Source: Mytilus trossulus (taxonomy: Eukaryota; Mollusca; Bivalvia; Mytilida; Mytilidae). Taken from it: a stretch of 64,000 nucleotides of DNA. The stretch is taken from NCBI RefSeq assembly GCF_036588685.1, contig NC_086379.1, positions 76,477,727 through 76,541,726 of the forward strand. The letters run 5' to 3'. Shown here piece by piece: positions 14,333 to 30,000 of the stretch; the stretch's first letter is position 1, and every line of letters starts with the position of its first letter. Both the position numbers and the translations under genes were made by a program. The notes below the pieces were generated by a model. The model saw nothing but the letters and a program-made list of their open reading frames with translations, made no database searches and was not told the origin of the DNA.

Positions 14333-14685
14333 GTGTATGTGCAAGTGTTTTCTATCTTTAGGTTAAGGTTTGGATTAAACTGAGTATCAGTATCAGTACT
14401 GGTGTTAATCCCTGACAGAAGGAAAGACAATCCGTCCTAACGGTCTACTCCTTACGAGTGTGTTGTTGTTTAATAAGACTACAAAATAATCCTCATTTTT
14501 TGTCTGTCGGTATAGAAGTTGAAGGATTTTGTAGGATATGACAGATGTAGATATATAGTTAAGATTAAGCTGAAACGTTGTTTTTTTTAATTGAGTTCTG
14601 AATGTCGACGATTGACTGTTGACGGTTAATGTCATTTGGACTGATAACTATAACGTCAACGACAAACAAGGGGTAAATTGATCTT
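14333..14685. other. Unassigned sequence next to the satellite
   Basis: No gene or recognised element. The 76-codon ORF on the minus strand (14405-14635) lacks any recognisable motif and is probably chance. Confidence 0.5.
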
Positions 14686-16700
14686 TAATCTTGGTATATA
14701 TGAGGTTTTTACAATCATGCACTGGGTTGATACAACAAATGGAAACTTTCAACCGTACCTTGACTGGCTATACAGCCCTTGCACAGTCGGTTGGGTCGAT
14801 ATCACTGCTGGAGGAGTTTTTATTCCCTGAGGGTATCACCAGCCCAGTTGTCAGCACTTCTATATGCTGACATGGATTATCATTAGTATGGTCATAACTT
14901 TAAAGTAACTGTTTACAAAACTTTTTTAAATACTAAGGCCGTGTTCACATTGACCTAAATGCGGTGTTGTGTTAGTGTAACTTACACGTAAACTAAACAC
15001 AATTGCGTTCACATTGATAAAACTCAATGTCTACATCAGTACATCATACATGTAGTTTAAATCATGTTTTATCAACACTCAGTCGATAGTCAACGTAGGC
15101 CTTATGTAGGTTCAGTCATGGAAGTAATATTTGAATATTACTTCCATGGTTCAGTGTACACAAAACTAGGCATTTAGGACATACGTTTAACCGTGTATAT
15201 ATTTAAGGAGGAAACTATTTTTGAGGAAAATTGATATTTTTGATAATTATTAGTACAGTTCTTTACAGAAATTGTTGTCTAAATTTTACTCTTTTTTTTT
15301 TTGTTAAAAAAATTAACGTATTTTATTAACCCCTGATCAAGACTTAAAGCAGCATCATTGCCGAACCCACAAGGCAGCAACCAATTGATTTTCGGGGGGG
15401 GGGGGGTATCATAGTCATAAAGACAGGGGTAGTGGGGTGGGCTATGAATTTGTTTTTGAAAAAAAATGTTTCAAGTTTTTGGCCCTGAAAAAATATTTGT
15501 TTGTTTCACTCTCAGCTGCCACTATATATAATGCTAAAATTGATTTTGACTTGTCACCAAAATTTGTCATGAAAAACATCTATAGCCCACGCCCCCTCCC
15601 CCCTCCCCAAAAAAATGTTTAAATAGTTGCTGCCTAATTCATTTGAAAAGGTATTCCCGAATCGAATTGACGTACATAGAAATATTCGCCACTGGTCTTT
15701 ACTCAAAAAACGATTCACGCATAAATGCATGACTAAAAAATGTGTGAGGTAAATGATATGTTTGTCTAGTATCTCAGATCCGTTAAATAACACTTATAAT
15801 AATAAAAAAGTTACCCTATTCCTTTACCAAATACTCCTCGGAGTGGAAATACCATTTGAAATAAACAGAAAAGATAAAAATGTAGTGATCCCTAATATCT
15901 CATTCCTTTTTTTCGGCAGTAAGCACGCCGCTGCAGCTAACGTTTTCTAATACGTAATCGAGACATATCTAGTATATTCAAACTACTGCAAATTATAAAA
16001 ATGTCTTTCATAAAGTAGCAAACACTTAACTTAAAGAAAGGGAAGGGTTATTTTTGTTTATCTGAGTCAGATTTTTTTTCTTCGCGCGTACGTTTTTATT
16101 CCGTTTTTTTTTATCGATGCTGGTGATCAAATACTTTTTTTTCAATACTATAACGTATGGGGAAACTCTTGATTCAGATGATTTTTTTTTATCATCTGTA
16201 TGACCAGATTTATTTTTTTCAAATTTGGGATCGGAATATTTCCATATCCCTTTTTGAAGTCAAATGGTCGTTCCCTTACTGCTAGAAAAAGTGTCCGAAA
16301 ACTTTGAATTCAGTTCTACGTAAAGAACATTTAAATGACATATAGTTTACAAGTGTGAACAAATCTTATGTATACAGGTAATTAAACAAGGTGTAAAGAT
16401 GTGAACAAATTTAATGTGAAACCAGTGTCTATTACATTAAACTTATTGTAAATATGTTTACTGTACACGGCGTTTGGTGTGAACACGGCCTTAGTCTTTT
16501 CTACCTCCGGAATATATTACCTTAGCTGTATTTAGCAATACTTTTGTGAATTTTTGGTCCTCAATGCTCTTCAAATTCGTAATTTAAACTTTTTTTATTC
16601 GAGCGTCACTGATTTAAGTATTTTGTAGACGCAACGCGCGTCTAGCGCAAATACAAAATTTCAATCTTGGTATATATGGTGAGGTTTTTTTTATAATATG
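14686..16700 (+). repeat. Hammerhead-family dispersed repeat, split by an insertion
   Basis: 14686-14935 and 16492-16700 are two parts of one copy of the dispersed repeat also seen at 35428-35833. The first part has CACTGGGTTG, GAGGGTATCACCAGCCCAGT and the hammerhead-repeat body; the second resumes with ATTACCTTAGCTGTATTT and ends in a decayed hammerhead region near 16600-16650. There the catalytic box reads CTGATTTA instead of CTGATGA, and GAAA is replaced by GCAA. The phrase ATCTTGGTATATATG occurs at both ends (about 14688 and 16671), as expected for a tandem or circularly permuted unit. The 1.56-kb interruption is a separate TIR element. Confidence 0.75.
14936..16491. mobile_element. Non-autonomous TIR DNA transposon inserted in a hammerhead repeat
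   Basis: The ends are perfect inverted repeats, AGGCCGTGTTCAC and GTGAACACGGCCT, flanked on both sides by TA, so the target-site duplication is probably TA. The flanking repeat sequence is continuous when the element is removed. The 1556-bp interior has no convincing ORF; the 61-79 codon ORFs lack motifs. It contains a 13-G run (15394-15406), T-rich tracts and a 15-bp-arm palindrome at 15117-15148. The TIR and TSD suggest a cut-and-paste element mobilised in trans. I cannot assign the superfamily, and a Tc1/mariner-like origin is only one option. Confidence 0.75.
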
Positions 16701-17426
16701 AGATAATATATGCGGATAGTTGAAACCATCGTTGCTTTTTAGAACTTAAAATTCAACTATAGACATATTAAGGCAATATTCATGGACTCTCTCCCAGGCG
16801 AAAAGCCACAGTCGACATTCACATTAGATCGTTTTGTATTTTTTCTATTTCGTTAACTGTTGCTACTATACACGTCACTTGTATCTAAACTAAATCTCGC
16901 GTGAGTTAAAGATTGAACCCGTACACAATCTTGTTGTTATATATAATGTTGACTGAACATTTAATGTAACAGCCCAGAGAGTATTTTTTTTTATATAAAA
17001 TGAAATCTATTAGTAACCTCCATATATATTCCAAGAACTTTAGTAACATTTAGAAGGTTTCTATAGTATCCTGTCTGTCTGATACCTCGAGTAATTTATG
17101 TTTAAACTTTTGTAACAAAAAGATCTATATTAAAGTCTGGATCTTCTACAAAAAAAAATATCAACAAATTCTCTTTTTCTATAAATGCAATTAAACTATA
17201 AATGACAATGCGTTGCACGAAGTTTCCCCTTGGTATATGTATACAATGGTCCATCTCTATTGTTCATTATCTGTGCTGTTTTGAAACTATTGCAGTTTGA
17301 AGAAACGTAATTGACAGGCCACAGAAGGGGGTAATAAACCTTAAGTTTTTTAATATTCTCTTGGACTATTATACCATACTGTATCATTTAGTGTAATATT
17401 CCCAGATATTCTGAAACTTAAACTAG
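16701..17426. other. Intergenic, no gene seen
   Basis: AT-rich sequence without a recognisable gene or element. The minus-strand ORFs in 17196-17559 have no recognisable motif. Confidence 0.5.
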
Positions 17427-18333
17427 AGGCTCTCAAGAGCTTGTGTTTTCTTGGGTTTTTGAAATGATTATATAAGAAAAGATAAAATTTGGCTACAAAG
17501 TAACAACACTTTGCAAGCACATCAAAAGGAAAGGAACAAACCTGTTTGGTTTCATTCAATTCAGTGGTTCTCTAAAAGAAGAAAGTATGTATTTTCCATG
17601 GGTCCTATGTTAAACTATGTCTCCCGTTGGTGGCAATCTTGGATGATGGATCGGCTACAAAGTAACAAAAATACTTGGTCAGCACCTCATAAGGAACATT
17701 CATGCTGTTTGGTTTCATTCCATTCTGTGGTTTTCTAAAAGTTATCATTTGTATGCATTTCCCGTAGGATCCTTTGTTAAACTAGTTCCCCTCTTAGTGG
17801 CCATCTTGGATGATGGATCGGATACAAAGAAACAACACTTGGTCAGCATCTCATAAGGAACATTCCTGCTATGTTTGGTTTCATAACATTCAGTTTTTCT
17901 CTAAAAGAAGTCATTTGTATGCATTTCCCATAGGATCCTATGTTAAACTTAGTTATTCCCCCGACGGAGGCCATCTTTGATGATGGAATGGCTACAAAGT
18001 AACAAAACTTGATCAGCACCTCATAACGAACATTCATGCTATGTTTGGTTTCATTCCATTCAGTGGTTCTCTAAAAGAAGTCATATGTATGCATTTCCCA
18101 TAGGCCGGGTCCTATGTTAAACTAAGCCCCCCGTTGGCGGCCATCTTGGATGATGGATCGGCTACAAAGTAACAACAATTGTTCAGCACTTCATAAGGAA
18201 CATTCATGTTATGTTTGGTTTCATTCCATTCAGTGGAAGAAGTTCAAAATGTGAAAAGTTAACGACGACGACGACGGACTACGGACGCCAAGTGATGAGA
18301 AAAGCTCACTCGGCCCTTTGGGGCAGGTGAGCT
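17427..18333 (+). mobile_element. Palindrome-ended tandem-core element, family P2, copy 1
   Basis: The element begins with an imperfect palindrome (AGGCTCTCAAGAGCTT, 17427-17442). It continues with about 4.5 tandem copies of a ~168-bp unit starting GCTACAAAGTAACAA at 17492, 17654, 17821, 17991 and 18161. Then come a GAC microsatellite near 18263 and a terminal imperfect hairpin (18303-18333) built from AGCTCACT and AGGTGAGCT around GGCCCTTTGGGGC. A longer copy lies at 56562-58202. The layout (palindromic ends, tandem core, microsatellite) recalls bivalve pearl-type elements, often linked to Helitron relatives, but no transposase is present and that link is inference. Confidence 0.7.
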
Positions 18334-18336
18334 ATT

Positions 18337-21663
<3,327 letters not shown>

Positions 21664-24600
21664 ATGGCACATTTTGCCTATAATTGCATATTTCCTGTGA
21701 TTTGTGTTTTTCTGCATTTTTGAATCAAATTTTCACAACCACATTTTGCCAAGTTGTACATACATGTAACAAGCCTTCTATGTCATTTTAATATAACATT
21801 CATAATAACATGTATTAATGTACATGTATTGACCATCAAAGAAAATCAAATCATATTATTTTCTGAAATAATCATAAAATTTAAAGACAAAATAAAACTA
21901 ATTTTTGTTTCCTGTTTAAAATTGCACTAAAAAGTTTTGATGAGATTTGGATGCTACAATTTTACTTCTTTCATTCAAAATTTGACCATCTTAAATTTTT
22001 ATAGTGAATACAAAATCTGGGATTTTTACGTCAAATCGGACATATTTTTTCATTTAATTCACTTCTCCAAGATGTGTTCATGTAATAGATTAAAGTATTA
22101 GTATTGTAGACTGTATTCCCCCTCCTCTCTCCTTAAAATTAAAAGAAAAGATATGAAAACAAGGGGTTGTAAAGAATGTGTTTGAGAGACTGAATATATA
22201 CATGTATATTATCAGTTTTTAGCTAAAAAAAAATCTACAAAAATTTAGGAACTGAACTAAAAGCCTAATTTGCATTTCATTGATTATCAATTATTAAGTT
22301 GGAGAATGTATTTTGTAATTTTTTTTTAAAGACTTGGCTTATAATTTTGATTTCACTGCATCATAGAAAAGGTGAACTTTTGTTCCTATACCGTTAATAC
22401 TCATCTTTAAATCAAAACTAGCATGTCATTTCAGATCCTATAATTAAAATTTCTTCTTCAGATCTTTCAATGCCATGTACAACATGTACAATGTATATCA
22501 ACATTATTTTTTTGTGTGGTTATATATTGGTTTGACCAATATAGCTTGGATATTTTATTAACAGATTTTACCTCAGTGTATGTTATACATGGTGCTTGTT
22601 CAATGTTTCTACATAGTTAAATATAGTATAGTAATTAATATTACCAAATTATTATTCGCTATATATAGTCGCTTGTTTTTAATTATTTGTAAGGTGGGAA
22701 TAAGTGATAGCTTGACTTGATTATGATTTGAAATTTTGAATATTTATTATTAGTATGGCAACAATTAATTATAATCCTCTCTCAATGAAGGTGGACATAG
22801 TGTTTCATTTTTCTCTTGTATTTATCATGAGTATTAGATTTTGTCTTATGGATTGAAAAATGTATTAAAGAGAATCATGGTCAACAGTTTAAAAAAAAAT
22901 GACTTGTGAATGTCAGATATTCTAATGTGATGAGTAAATAAACAGAGGCTTCAAAGTGAAATGTTTATGTATAAGCTTTCTTTTGACATGATTGCCTCTT
23001 ACTATTATGAATAATAATTTCAATTTCAAGATCTTAAATAATTAATACAAACCTTGTTCGTTTATCTGTAAGTTAAATGACTTGCATACATGTAAACCTG
23101 AAGAAAGTGGTACATGTATTGATTGTCATTGTGTGTTATGTGAATTCTTACAATGCAAGTTTGAAGTTAATTAAAAGAAACCAAATATGTCTTATAAGAA
23201 TTGAAAAGAAATTATTCCAAAAAAAAAATTATACATTTCAGATGTTACATTTGATCATATTCCTTAAATAAAACATGTTTTTTCTTCAAAAAATTTCAAG
23301 AGTCTTTTTCAGTTTTGTATTCTTTTACACCATATTAAGTTAAACATATTTGCTTGAAAAGGCATAAAATTATCAAAAATTAATGTGTTTTAAATACCAA
23401 TTTGAATTTGGGTTGGTAATTTTCCCCAAATTAAGCTCATTGTTTCTTTGCTTGTAAAATACTGACTGGTATTCTTTTGTTGAAACTCATTAACGATTGC
23501 ATTTGTTATTTTTATTTTGTTGTTTGTTGATTGTTTTGTTTTTGCAAGTTTTGAAGTTCAAATCTTACTTTTAGATATATTTCCTTAAAATGCATGCTTC
23601 AAAGAGCCATTGTTTGGGTATTTCTGCAAGATGTTTTTTCTACAATTGTCATTTGTTGACAAATATGTGGAACTCTCTGGGAAAAGCACTAGCTTAATTT
23701 ATTCTTAAAATCTTGACCTTATTATCCTGTCACCAACAAACATACATTTTAAAACTTTCGTTCAGATACCTATAGTTCAGCTTTGCTTTGATGAGTATCC
23801 ACTAAAGCAGATCTAATAAATAAAAAAAACACCCCTTTTCTGGAAAAGCTGTCCAAATGATCATCAAAAGTAAAATTTTACAATAAACAAGATATACATG
23901 AGTTATTTACCAATGGTTTCATTAAAAACAAGGTGACTTCTGATTTGCATGCTCTGAAGGGTATTAAAAGTGTGTCCTTTAATTGATGAGCTTAGTTACT
24001 AAATTTGATAGATTTTAATTATTTTTTGAAAATAAAACAAACTTAAGCATGTTATTAAGATCATATTTCCTTAATTCATTAGAATTATATATCTAGCAAA
24101 TTATAGATAACAATTAAAAGTGTTTGAAAGTGCTGTAGGAAATAGGCATTAGAAAGTAAAAAAAAAAGAAAACCATCTGACATATATTTTAAAACAAAAA
24201 TGAACCAAAATGAGATGCAAAAGACTATAAAATTTAGACTGTTTTTATTTACACATTATATTTGATAGATTTCAAAGCTTGGACACTTTGATGACATTTG
24301 CAGGAATAGTGACTGATAGAATATTTGTTTTGATATGGAAAATGTATCCTTGTTCTTAATTATAAAAAGGCCCTTTTAGAAATTGACCAAGTTAACATCA
24401 GAGCTTTGCTGATTGTCATTTAGAACCTTGGCCTTCATTATTTTTGTTCACTCTGCCTTGCCATCTATCTAAATATTCATGTCATGAAACTTTCTGTATC
24501 AGAGTTATCGATTAAACTAGTAGAAGATAGGGTTTCCAAACATTGTGAAAATAATTTGATCATTCTTTAAAATTTTCAACATAACTTAAAAAATGTTCCT

Positions 24601-26006
24601 TGAAAATTTTATGATTTTCAATTTTAAAATGGATTTGAATGCACGAAATATATCAATTAAGAATATTTAGAGGGAAAAACCTTATTCCCTTGTATACCAA
24701 CTGTAGAGAAATGTTTCTTTGATGTTAATCAAAAGGAGATAAATTTAGTAAAAACCATTAAAACTATGAAATAACATTGACTTGTTTATATTTTAAAGTA
24801 TATCTTGAATGGGTGGAATAGAATGTATTCAAGTCATTAGGCACACATAGATAGTATTGCATAAGGTTACAGTTGTTATTTCAATGACATTTGTTACATA
24901 GGCTACATCATATGACATTGAAGTATGTTTCATTTTTGAAAACTAACCATTTTTGATTTGGGTTTTAATTTAAGAAGGATTCAAATGAGGTTAAGATTGG
25001 TTATTAACATTTGTTAACTCTTATCTAATGATTTAATATTGTACTACAACAAGATTAGTTATCAACTAAATTATATAATGGCTTAAAGTTTTTTGATTGG
25101 CATAAGATTGTAAATAAGCATTTTCTTAAAGACACATTTGTAATCAGTAATTTTTTATTCATTATTTCACATAAAAACTAGAAAAGTTAGTGTATGATTT
25201 TGTTTGTGAATTTATAGTTATAAAGTTGGACAGAAATTGGATGATTTAAAAATATAATGGTTAAAGACAGATGGTACTAAAACGTTTTTGGAATTTGTTT
25301 ATTAAATCCTTACTGCATACATCTGTAATTCAAGTTAAACCTTTGCTTATATTTTTAGACTGAGTTAACAGTTGCCAATTAAGTGTACAGTATTACTCAG
25401 AGAAATATATTAGTTATTATGATGCAAGAGTTACTTTGTAATGAGTTTGGTATAAGATATACCCAGTAGTCAGTTTATACTGTGAACTCTATTGTTATTT
25501 TTTGTTTTTTATTTTGTTAATATGAAAAATATCATTGATATACATATACACAGTGTCTGGTCCAAAAATACAAGAATTTTTAGAAAACAAAGAAAAGGAA
25601 TTAGTAGATTATGGTTTGTGGCCCATTAAGCTTACCAGAGAAATTTTGTTTTGAATCAAATAACTTTGTGGATATGGCTTCACACTGTACGATGAATATC
25701 AATGATACTTATTTATAAATTTGGAACAGTCCTAGTCCATCAGTTTGTTGTATTCTTATTTGGTTCATATTGTTGATCAGATCTGGTTATGCTTTATAGA
25801 TAAATATAATAAAAGTGGAAAATAAACACTATATATTAAGTTCTTCTTATATGAAACTTTTGTGATGATACAAATTTGTGTTACCTTTCATACTGTGATT
25901 ACTCTCTCAAACCAATTTACAAATGTTTGTATATCTTATTCCGTTTGGCACTTCCGCTAACCTTGGTCGGGAGAATGTAACTTTGTGAGCTTCAAAATTT
26001 TACATA
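21664..26006. other. ALKBH5 3' flank or long 3' UTR; no other gene
   Basis: About 4.3 kb of AT-rich sequence with no recognisable exon and, unusually for this window, no recognisable interspersed repeat. Several AATAAA motifs occur; the first good one lies about 230 bp past the stop codon. A long 3' UTR or plain intergenic DNA are both possible. Confidence 0.5.
21891..21896 (+). promoter_or_regulatory. Candidate polyadenylation signal for ALKBH5
   Basis: An AATAAA hexamer 228 bp downstream of the ALKBH5 stop codon. Others (for example near 22936) could be used for a longer 3' UTR. Confidence 0.4.
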
Positions 26007-26083
26007 GATATAGGAAAATGTGTTATGAGTGCCAATGAGAGAACTTTTCATCTAAATAACAATTTATAAAAGTAAATCTTGAT
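26007..26083. repeat. SINE fragment
   Basis: Shares ATAGGAAAATGTGTTATGAG and GTGCCAATGAGAGAAC with the SINE-like copies in ALKBH5 intron 2. Truncated. Confidence 0.5.
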
Positions 26084-26149
26084 TATTTGCTTGAATAATG
26101 AGGTTTCAAATTTAGACTTGGGCAATTTCATTGGCATTAAAGAGTACAT

Positions 26150-26265
26150 ATAATAGTTATCAAAGGTACCAGGATTATAATTTGTTTCGTCTACATAAGA
26201 CTCATCAGTGACGCTCAAATCAAAATATTATAAAACCAAACAAGTACAAAGTTGAAGAGCATGTG
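26150..26265 (-). repeat. Hammerhead-repeat fragment with intact core but no cleavage site
   Basis: On the minus strand this reads GAGCGTCA, CTGATGA, a GTCT/AGAC helix II with a 5-nt loop, and GAAAC (26184-26215), which is a complete hammerhead catalytic core. The following sequence jumps directly to AAATTATAATCC, so helix III, the cleavage triplet and the 3' strand of helix I are missing. TATCAAAGGTACCAGG flanks it as in other copies. Confidence 0.7.
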
Positions 26266-26529
26266 TGATTAGCTATATGCTTTTAACATTTGTCACATGA
26301 TCTTGGTTTAACTACCATACTCAGAAGATCAATCTCAACCTGATTGGATTATATTTTCTCAATTAATATGTGAATGCCTAAAGATGCTTATGGCGTGAGT
26401 ATAAGGTTTCATTATTGGTTGTTTCTCTATTATCTCATTTTCATGTTTTGATTGTTGGCTATACGCTTGTTTTCTTTTGTGGTTAACAAATAAAAAAAAC
26501 CTCTGCAACCAAAAGGTTAGTATGGACTA

Positions 26530-26800
26530 ATCTTTGAAACTTATCAAAGTTATCAAAGGTACCATGATTATTATTTAATACGCCAGAATCTCGTTTCATC
26601 TACATAACTCATTAGTGACACTCTCAGATCAAAATAGTTATAAAGCCAAACAAGTACAAAGTTGAAGAGTATTGAGGATACAAAATTCCCCAAAAAGTTG
26701 TGCCAAATACGGCTAAGGTAATCTTTTCCTGGGATAAGAAAATCCTTAGTTTTTCGAAAAATCTATCCCTTGGGTATCTTGTTCCTCTTATAAAAGAAAT
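26530..26800 (-). repeat. Hammerhead-repeat copy, decayed
   Basis: A minus-strand copy with TATCAAAGGTACCATG, a degenerate hammerhead (CTAATGA instead of CTGATGA near 26610) and the repeat body running to TAGTTTTTCG. The 106-codon ORF read through it (26624-26944) is not a gene. Confidence 0.7.
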
Positions 26801-26907
26801 CCAGCTAAACCTTGGCAAAATAGAATACTGAATAAATAAAAGTGTCTTATATCGAAAATACTGACGAAGTTGCAGAAAATAGTAGACCGGACAAAAATGC
26901 TGAGATT

Positions 26908-27050
26908 GTAAAGATGTATGATAACCAATAAGACACCTCTTCACAAGAGACGAAATAACAACTGTAGTTCACCCTGCAGCCTTCATTAATGAAACAAACA
27001 TCATACCGCATAATCTTTATAATAGGCCCCTAACAATCGTACAATGTCTG
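26908..27050. repeat. SINE-like copy
   Basis: Carries the family phrases AGATGTATGATAACCAATAAG, CAGCCTTCATTAATGA, CATACCGCATAATC and ATAGGCCCC. Diverged; no clear duplication found. Confidence 0.6.
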
Positions 27051-27161
27051 TCGGTTACAATACACCATTAGATTTTATAGGCGCAGCCATTTTATGAGCA
27101 TAACATGGTATTCAGAATTAAGAGAATGGCGAATCCTGATTGTTCGATATGTGTGCCTGTT

Positions 27162-27960
27162 ATTTTTGTCGAGCCTTCGACTTTAGTCGAACAAGCGAGA
27201 CTAAGCGATCCTACATTCCGTCGTCGTCGTCGGCGTCGTCCACAAATATTCACTCTGTGGTTAAAGTTTTGATAACTTTCTTAAACTATACTGGATTTCT
27301 ACCAAACTTGGACAGAAGCTTGTTTATGATCATAAGATAGTATCCAGAAGTAAATTTTTCAAAAATAAAATTCCATTTTTTCTGTTTTTTACTTATAAAT
27401 GGACTTAGTTTTTCTGCGGGGAAACATTACATTCACTCTGTGGTTAAAGTTTTTAAAATTTGAATATCTTTCTTAAACTATACTGGATTTCTACCAAACT
27501 TGGACAGAAGCTTGTTTATGATCATAAGATAGTATCCAGAAGTAAATTTTGCAAAAATAAAATTCCTTTTTTTCTGTTTTTTGCTTATAAATGGACTTAG
27601 TTTTTTCTGCGGGGAAACATTACATTCACTCTGTGGTTAAAGTTTTTAAAATTTTAATAACTTTCTTTAACTATCATGGGTTTGTACCAAACTTGGACAG
27701 AAGCTTGTTTATGATCATAAGATAGTATCCAGAAGTAAATTTTGTAAAAAAATAAATCCAGTTAACATAAAATACAGTCTGCACTTTAAGTTTTTAAAAC
27801 ATTTATTCGATTCATAAACTATCCTGAAATGTATACCAAACTTGGACAGAAGCATCTTACAATCAAAAGATAGTATCAGTAGTATTGATTGTTTTCCTCA
27901 TTTTTGTTGAGCCTGGGAGTTACAGCAAAAGTAGGCGAGACACTGGGTTCCGCGGAACCC
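27162..27960 (+). mobile_element. Palindrome-ended tandem-core element, family P1, copy 1
   Basis: The left end has ATTTTTGTCGAGCCT followed by the palindrome TTCGACTTTAGTCGAA (27176-27191) and GCGAGAC, then a GTC microsatellite near 27220-27239. The core has about three tandem units of 183-193 bp, each starting ATTCACTCTGTGGTTAAAG (27248, 27431, 27624), plus a diverged fourth. The right end repeats the left-end layout (TTTTTGTTGAGCCT, then GCGAGAC) and closes with the perfect palindrome GGGTTCCGCGGAACCC (27945-27960). No coding capacity. A second copy lies inverted at 31702-32389. Confidence 0.75.
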
Positions 27961-29394
27961 TTACGAATTTTTTATTATTAGAGACTTCGTGCACTCTGCT
28001 TTATACAAAAGGCAAAATAAAAATTATTCCGTAGACCTAAAGGCACTGAGATGACAAGACACGTATTTTTAAGGGCAAAATTGATAGGCATGGGAGATAA
28101 GTACAAAATACGCTAAGAAAAGCAACGCGAACCTATATTTTTTGGACCAAAAAATACTGTCCTAATAACTTTTCTTTGATTCTAGCAAGGTTTCAGTAAG
28201 AAAATCAACTTTCTAAAGTCTGTATCTCGAAAAAGGCTACCATTGTCGCCTATGGGGAAATTAATTGTTTATTTCAATCTGTAAAGCCAGCCAAGGTAGT
28301 TAAAAACTTCCCATCAGCATAAAAGACACGGAATGAAAAACAATGCAAAAAGAAAACTAATGGACTAATTTATGAACAAAAGAAATGAGTATGATATAAA
28401 GCTTCAAACGACAATCACTGACTAACAGGCTCCTGATTTGGCACAGGCACATACAGAATGTGGCAGAAATAGACTAGATTAAACTGAGTAAAACAATGCT
28501 CTGAGGGAAACCAGATGTTATATAGTATTTCTTTAAAATGAAATCTCGATAGGAAATTTGCCCTCAGGAAGAACTGGAGATAAGTGTTGTGAGACTGGTT
28601 TAAGACTCTCTACCAGTGCAAAAAAACACCAAGTAATGTCATTGAACTACGAACTTACTTCGTCTGCTTTCCATTGGAGTTGAATAAAAGTTGATGGCAA
28701 AAATGCTTTTTCACAGGATTATAAATTAATTAAAACAGTATTTGACCGAGGTTCTCATATCATTAATTGACAAGTAGACAACAAACGCAAACTACATAAT
28801 GAGCAGGCATCAGTGGTTGTACTGCTGAAAAGGACATACATCATTTACTAGACTTCTTCTTCCCTTTATCACTTTTGCTTTTCACCTGCGGAAGTGGAAG
28901 AATTTCAAAAACCACCAGACATTCTGATGTGTAATATGAATGTTAAAGTTCTGACTTATAGTACTTATTAGTGAATTTCTTTTCTCGTTGGACACTTGGA
29001 AATACTATGATATTCTACCAATTTTTTTGAAGTTTTCAAGCTACAAGACAACAATGTACTTTTAGAAACTATAGCTTGTTATTCGGTGTGAACCTAGGCT
29101 CCGTGTTAAATGCAGAAACCAAGAAAAACCTTCGCTGTACCAATGTACCCTTCGCTGAATGATACCTTTTGGAACCGCTAACCAGTGTCTATAATGTGCT
29201 CTTGATTAATTGTGTAGTACTAGTATTAGTTGTCTTATCAAATGACGAATTTCTCTTCCGTAGAACATATTCCACATGTTCTCCTCTTCCACCTTCTGTC
29301 CTTATGTCTTGGGAAGGTTAGGTTGAGGTTTGAGGTACCCAAGAGTTAATATGTCCAGACTCTGAGGATGATTCATACCCTAATATGTATCCTT
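27961..29394. other. Intergenic, no gene seen
   Basis: No recognisable gene. Around 28405-28490 a diverged fragment (GCTCCTGATTTGGCACAGG) resembles the retroelement 3' end found at 50663-51235. The rest is unassigned. Confidence 0.45.
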
Positions 29395-29785
29395 TAACTT
29401 TAGTCCTGGTATATATGATGAGTTTTTTTTACTAAACATCAGCCAAGCAAATTGTCAGCAGGTGCCAGTACATGGCAAGGAGTAGACATTGCTACGTGAC
29501 ATTAGTTCACTTATACAAGGGTAACTGTTTCCTGCCAATCAATATCACTGTAAGGAAAGAGCTCTCTAGCAGAATCGAAAGAAAAGTCTCAATCATTTGA
29601 TTAGAAATTAGGTGCAACCTACAATCTTCATCAGTTTCCATATTATCAGTACCTGCATTGACTCTATACTTGTTTGGCTTTATGCCTTTTTAATCCAATC
29701 GTCAGTGATATTACCAGACTTTTAAGTTGAAACGAGCGTCTGGCGTATTCAATTATTATCCTGGTACCTTTGATAACTAGTGACT
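29395..29785 (+). repeat. Hammerhead-repeat copy, decayed
   Basis: Begins with CCTGGTATATATGATGAG and ends with GCGTCTGGCGTATTCAATT and CCTGGTACCTTTGATAACTA. The hammerhead region at 29695-29745 keeps the helix III and cleavage side (GAAACGAGCGTCTGGCG), but the CTGATGA box is lost (GTGATATTA). The middle is more diverged than in other copies. Confidence 0.65.
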
Positions 29786-30000
29786 TCTGTGCTGGTAATA
29801 ATAAATTCTGTGAGAATAGTTTAATGGTTTTGTTATTGTTTGTTGTTTCTGTAATTTCAATACATTTCACATATGCAATATTTGTCAGTATAGTCGCGTT
29901 ACTCGTGATTCGTCTACAGTGTTTTTGTCTTATGTCTTATGTTATAAGTTATTTTTATTAGATAATTAATCCGCTATTTCATATTTTAAATTCACATGTT

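Noticed and set aside
14156-14344. 62-codon minus-strand ORF at the satellite end
   Set aside because: It reads through the last satellite monomer in the same frame style as the ORF at 4037.
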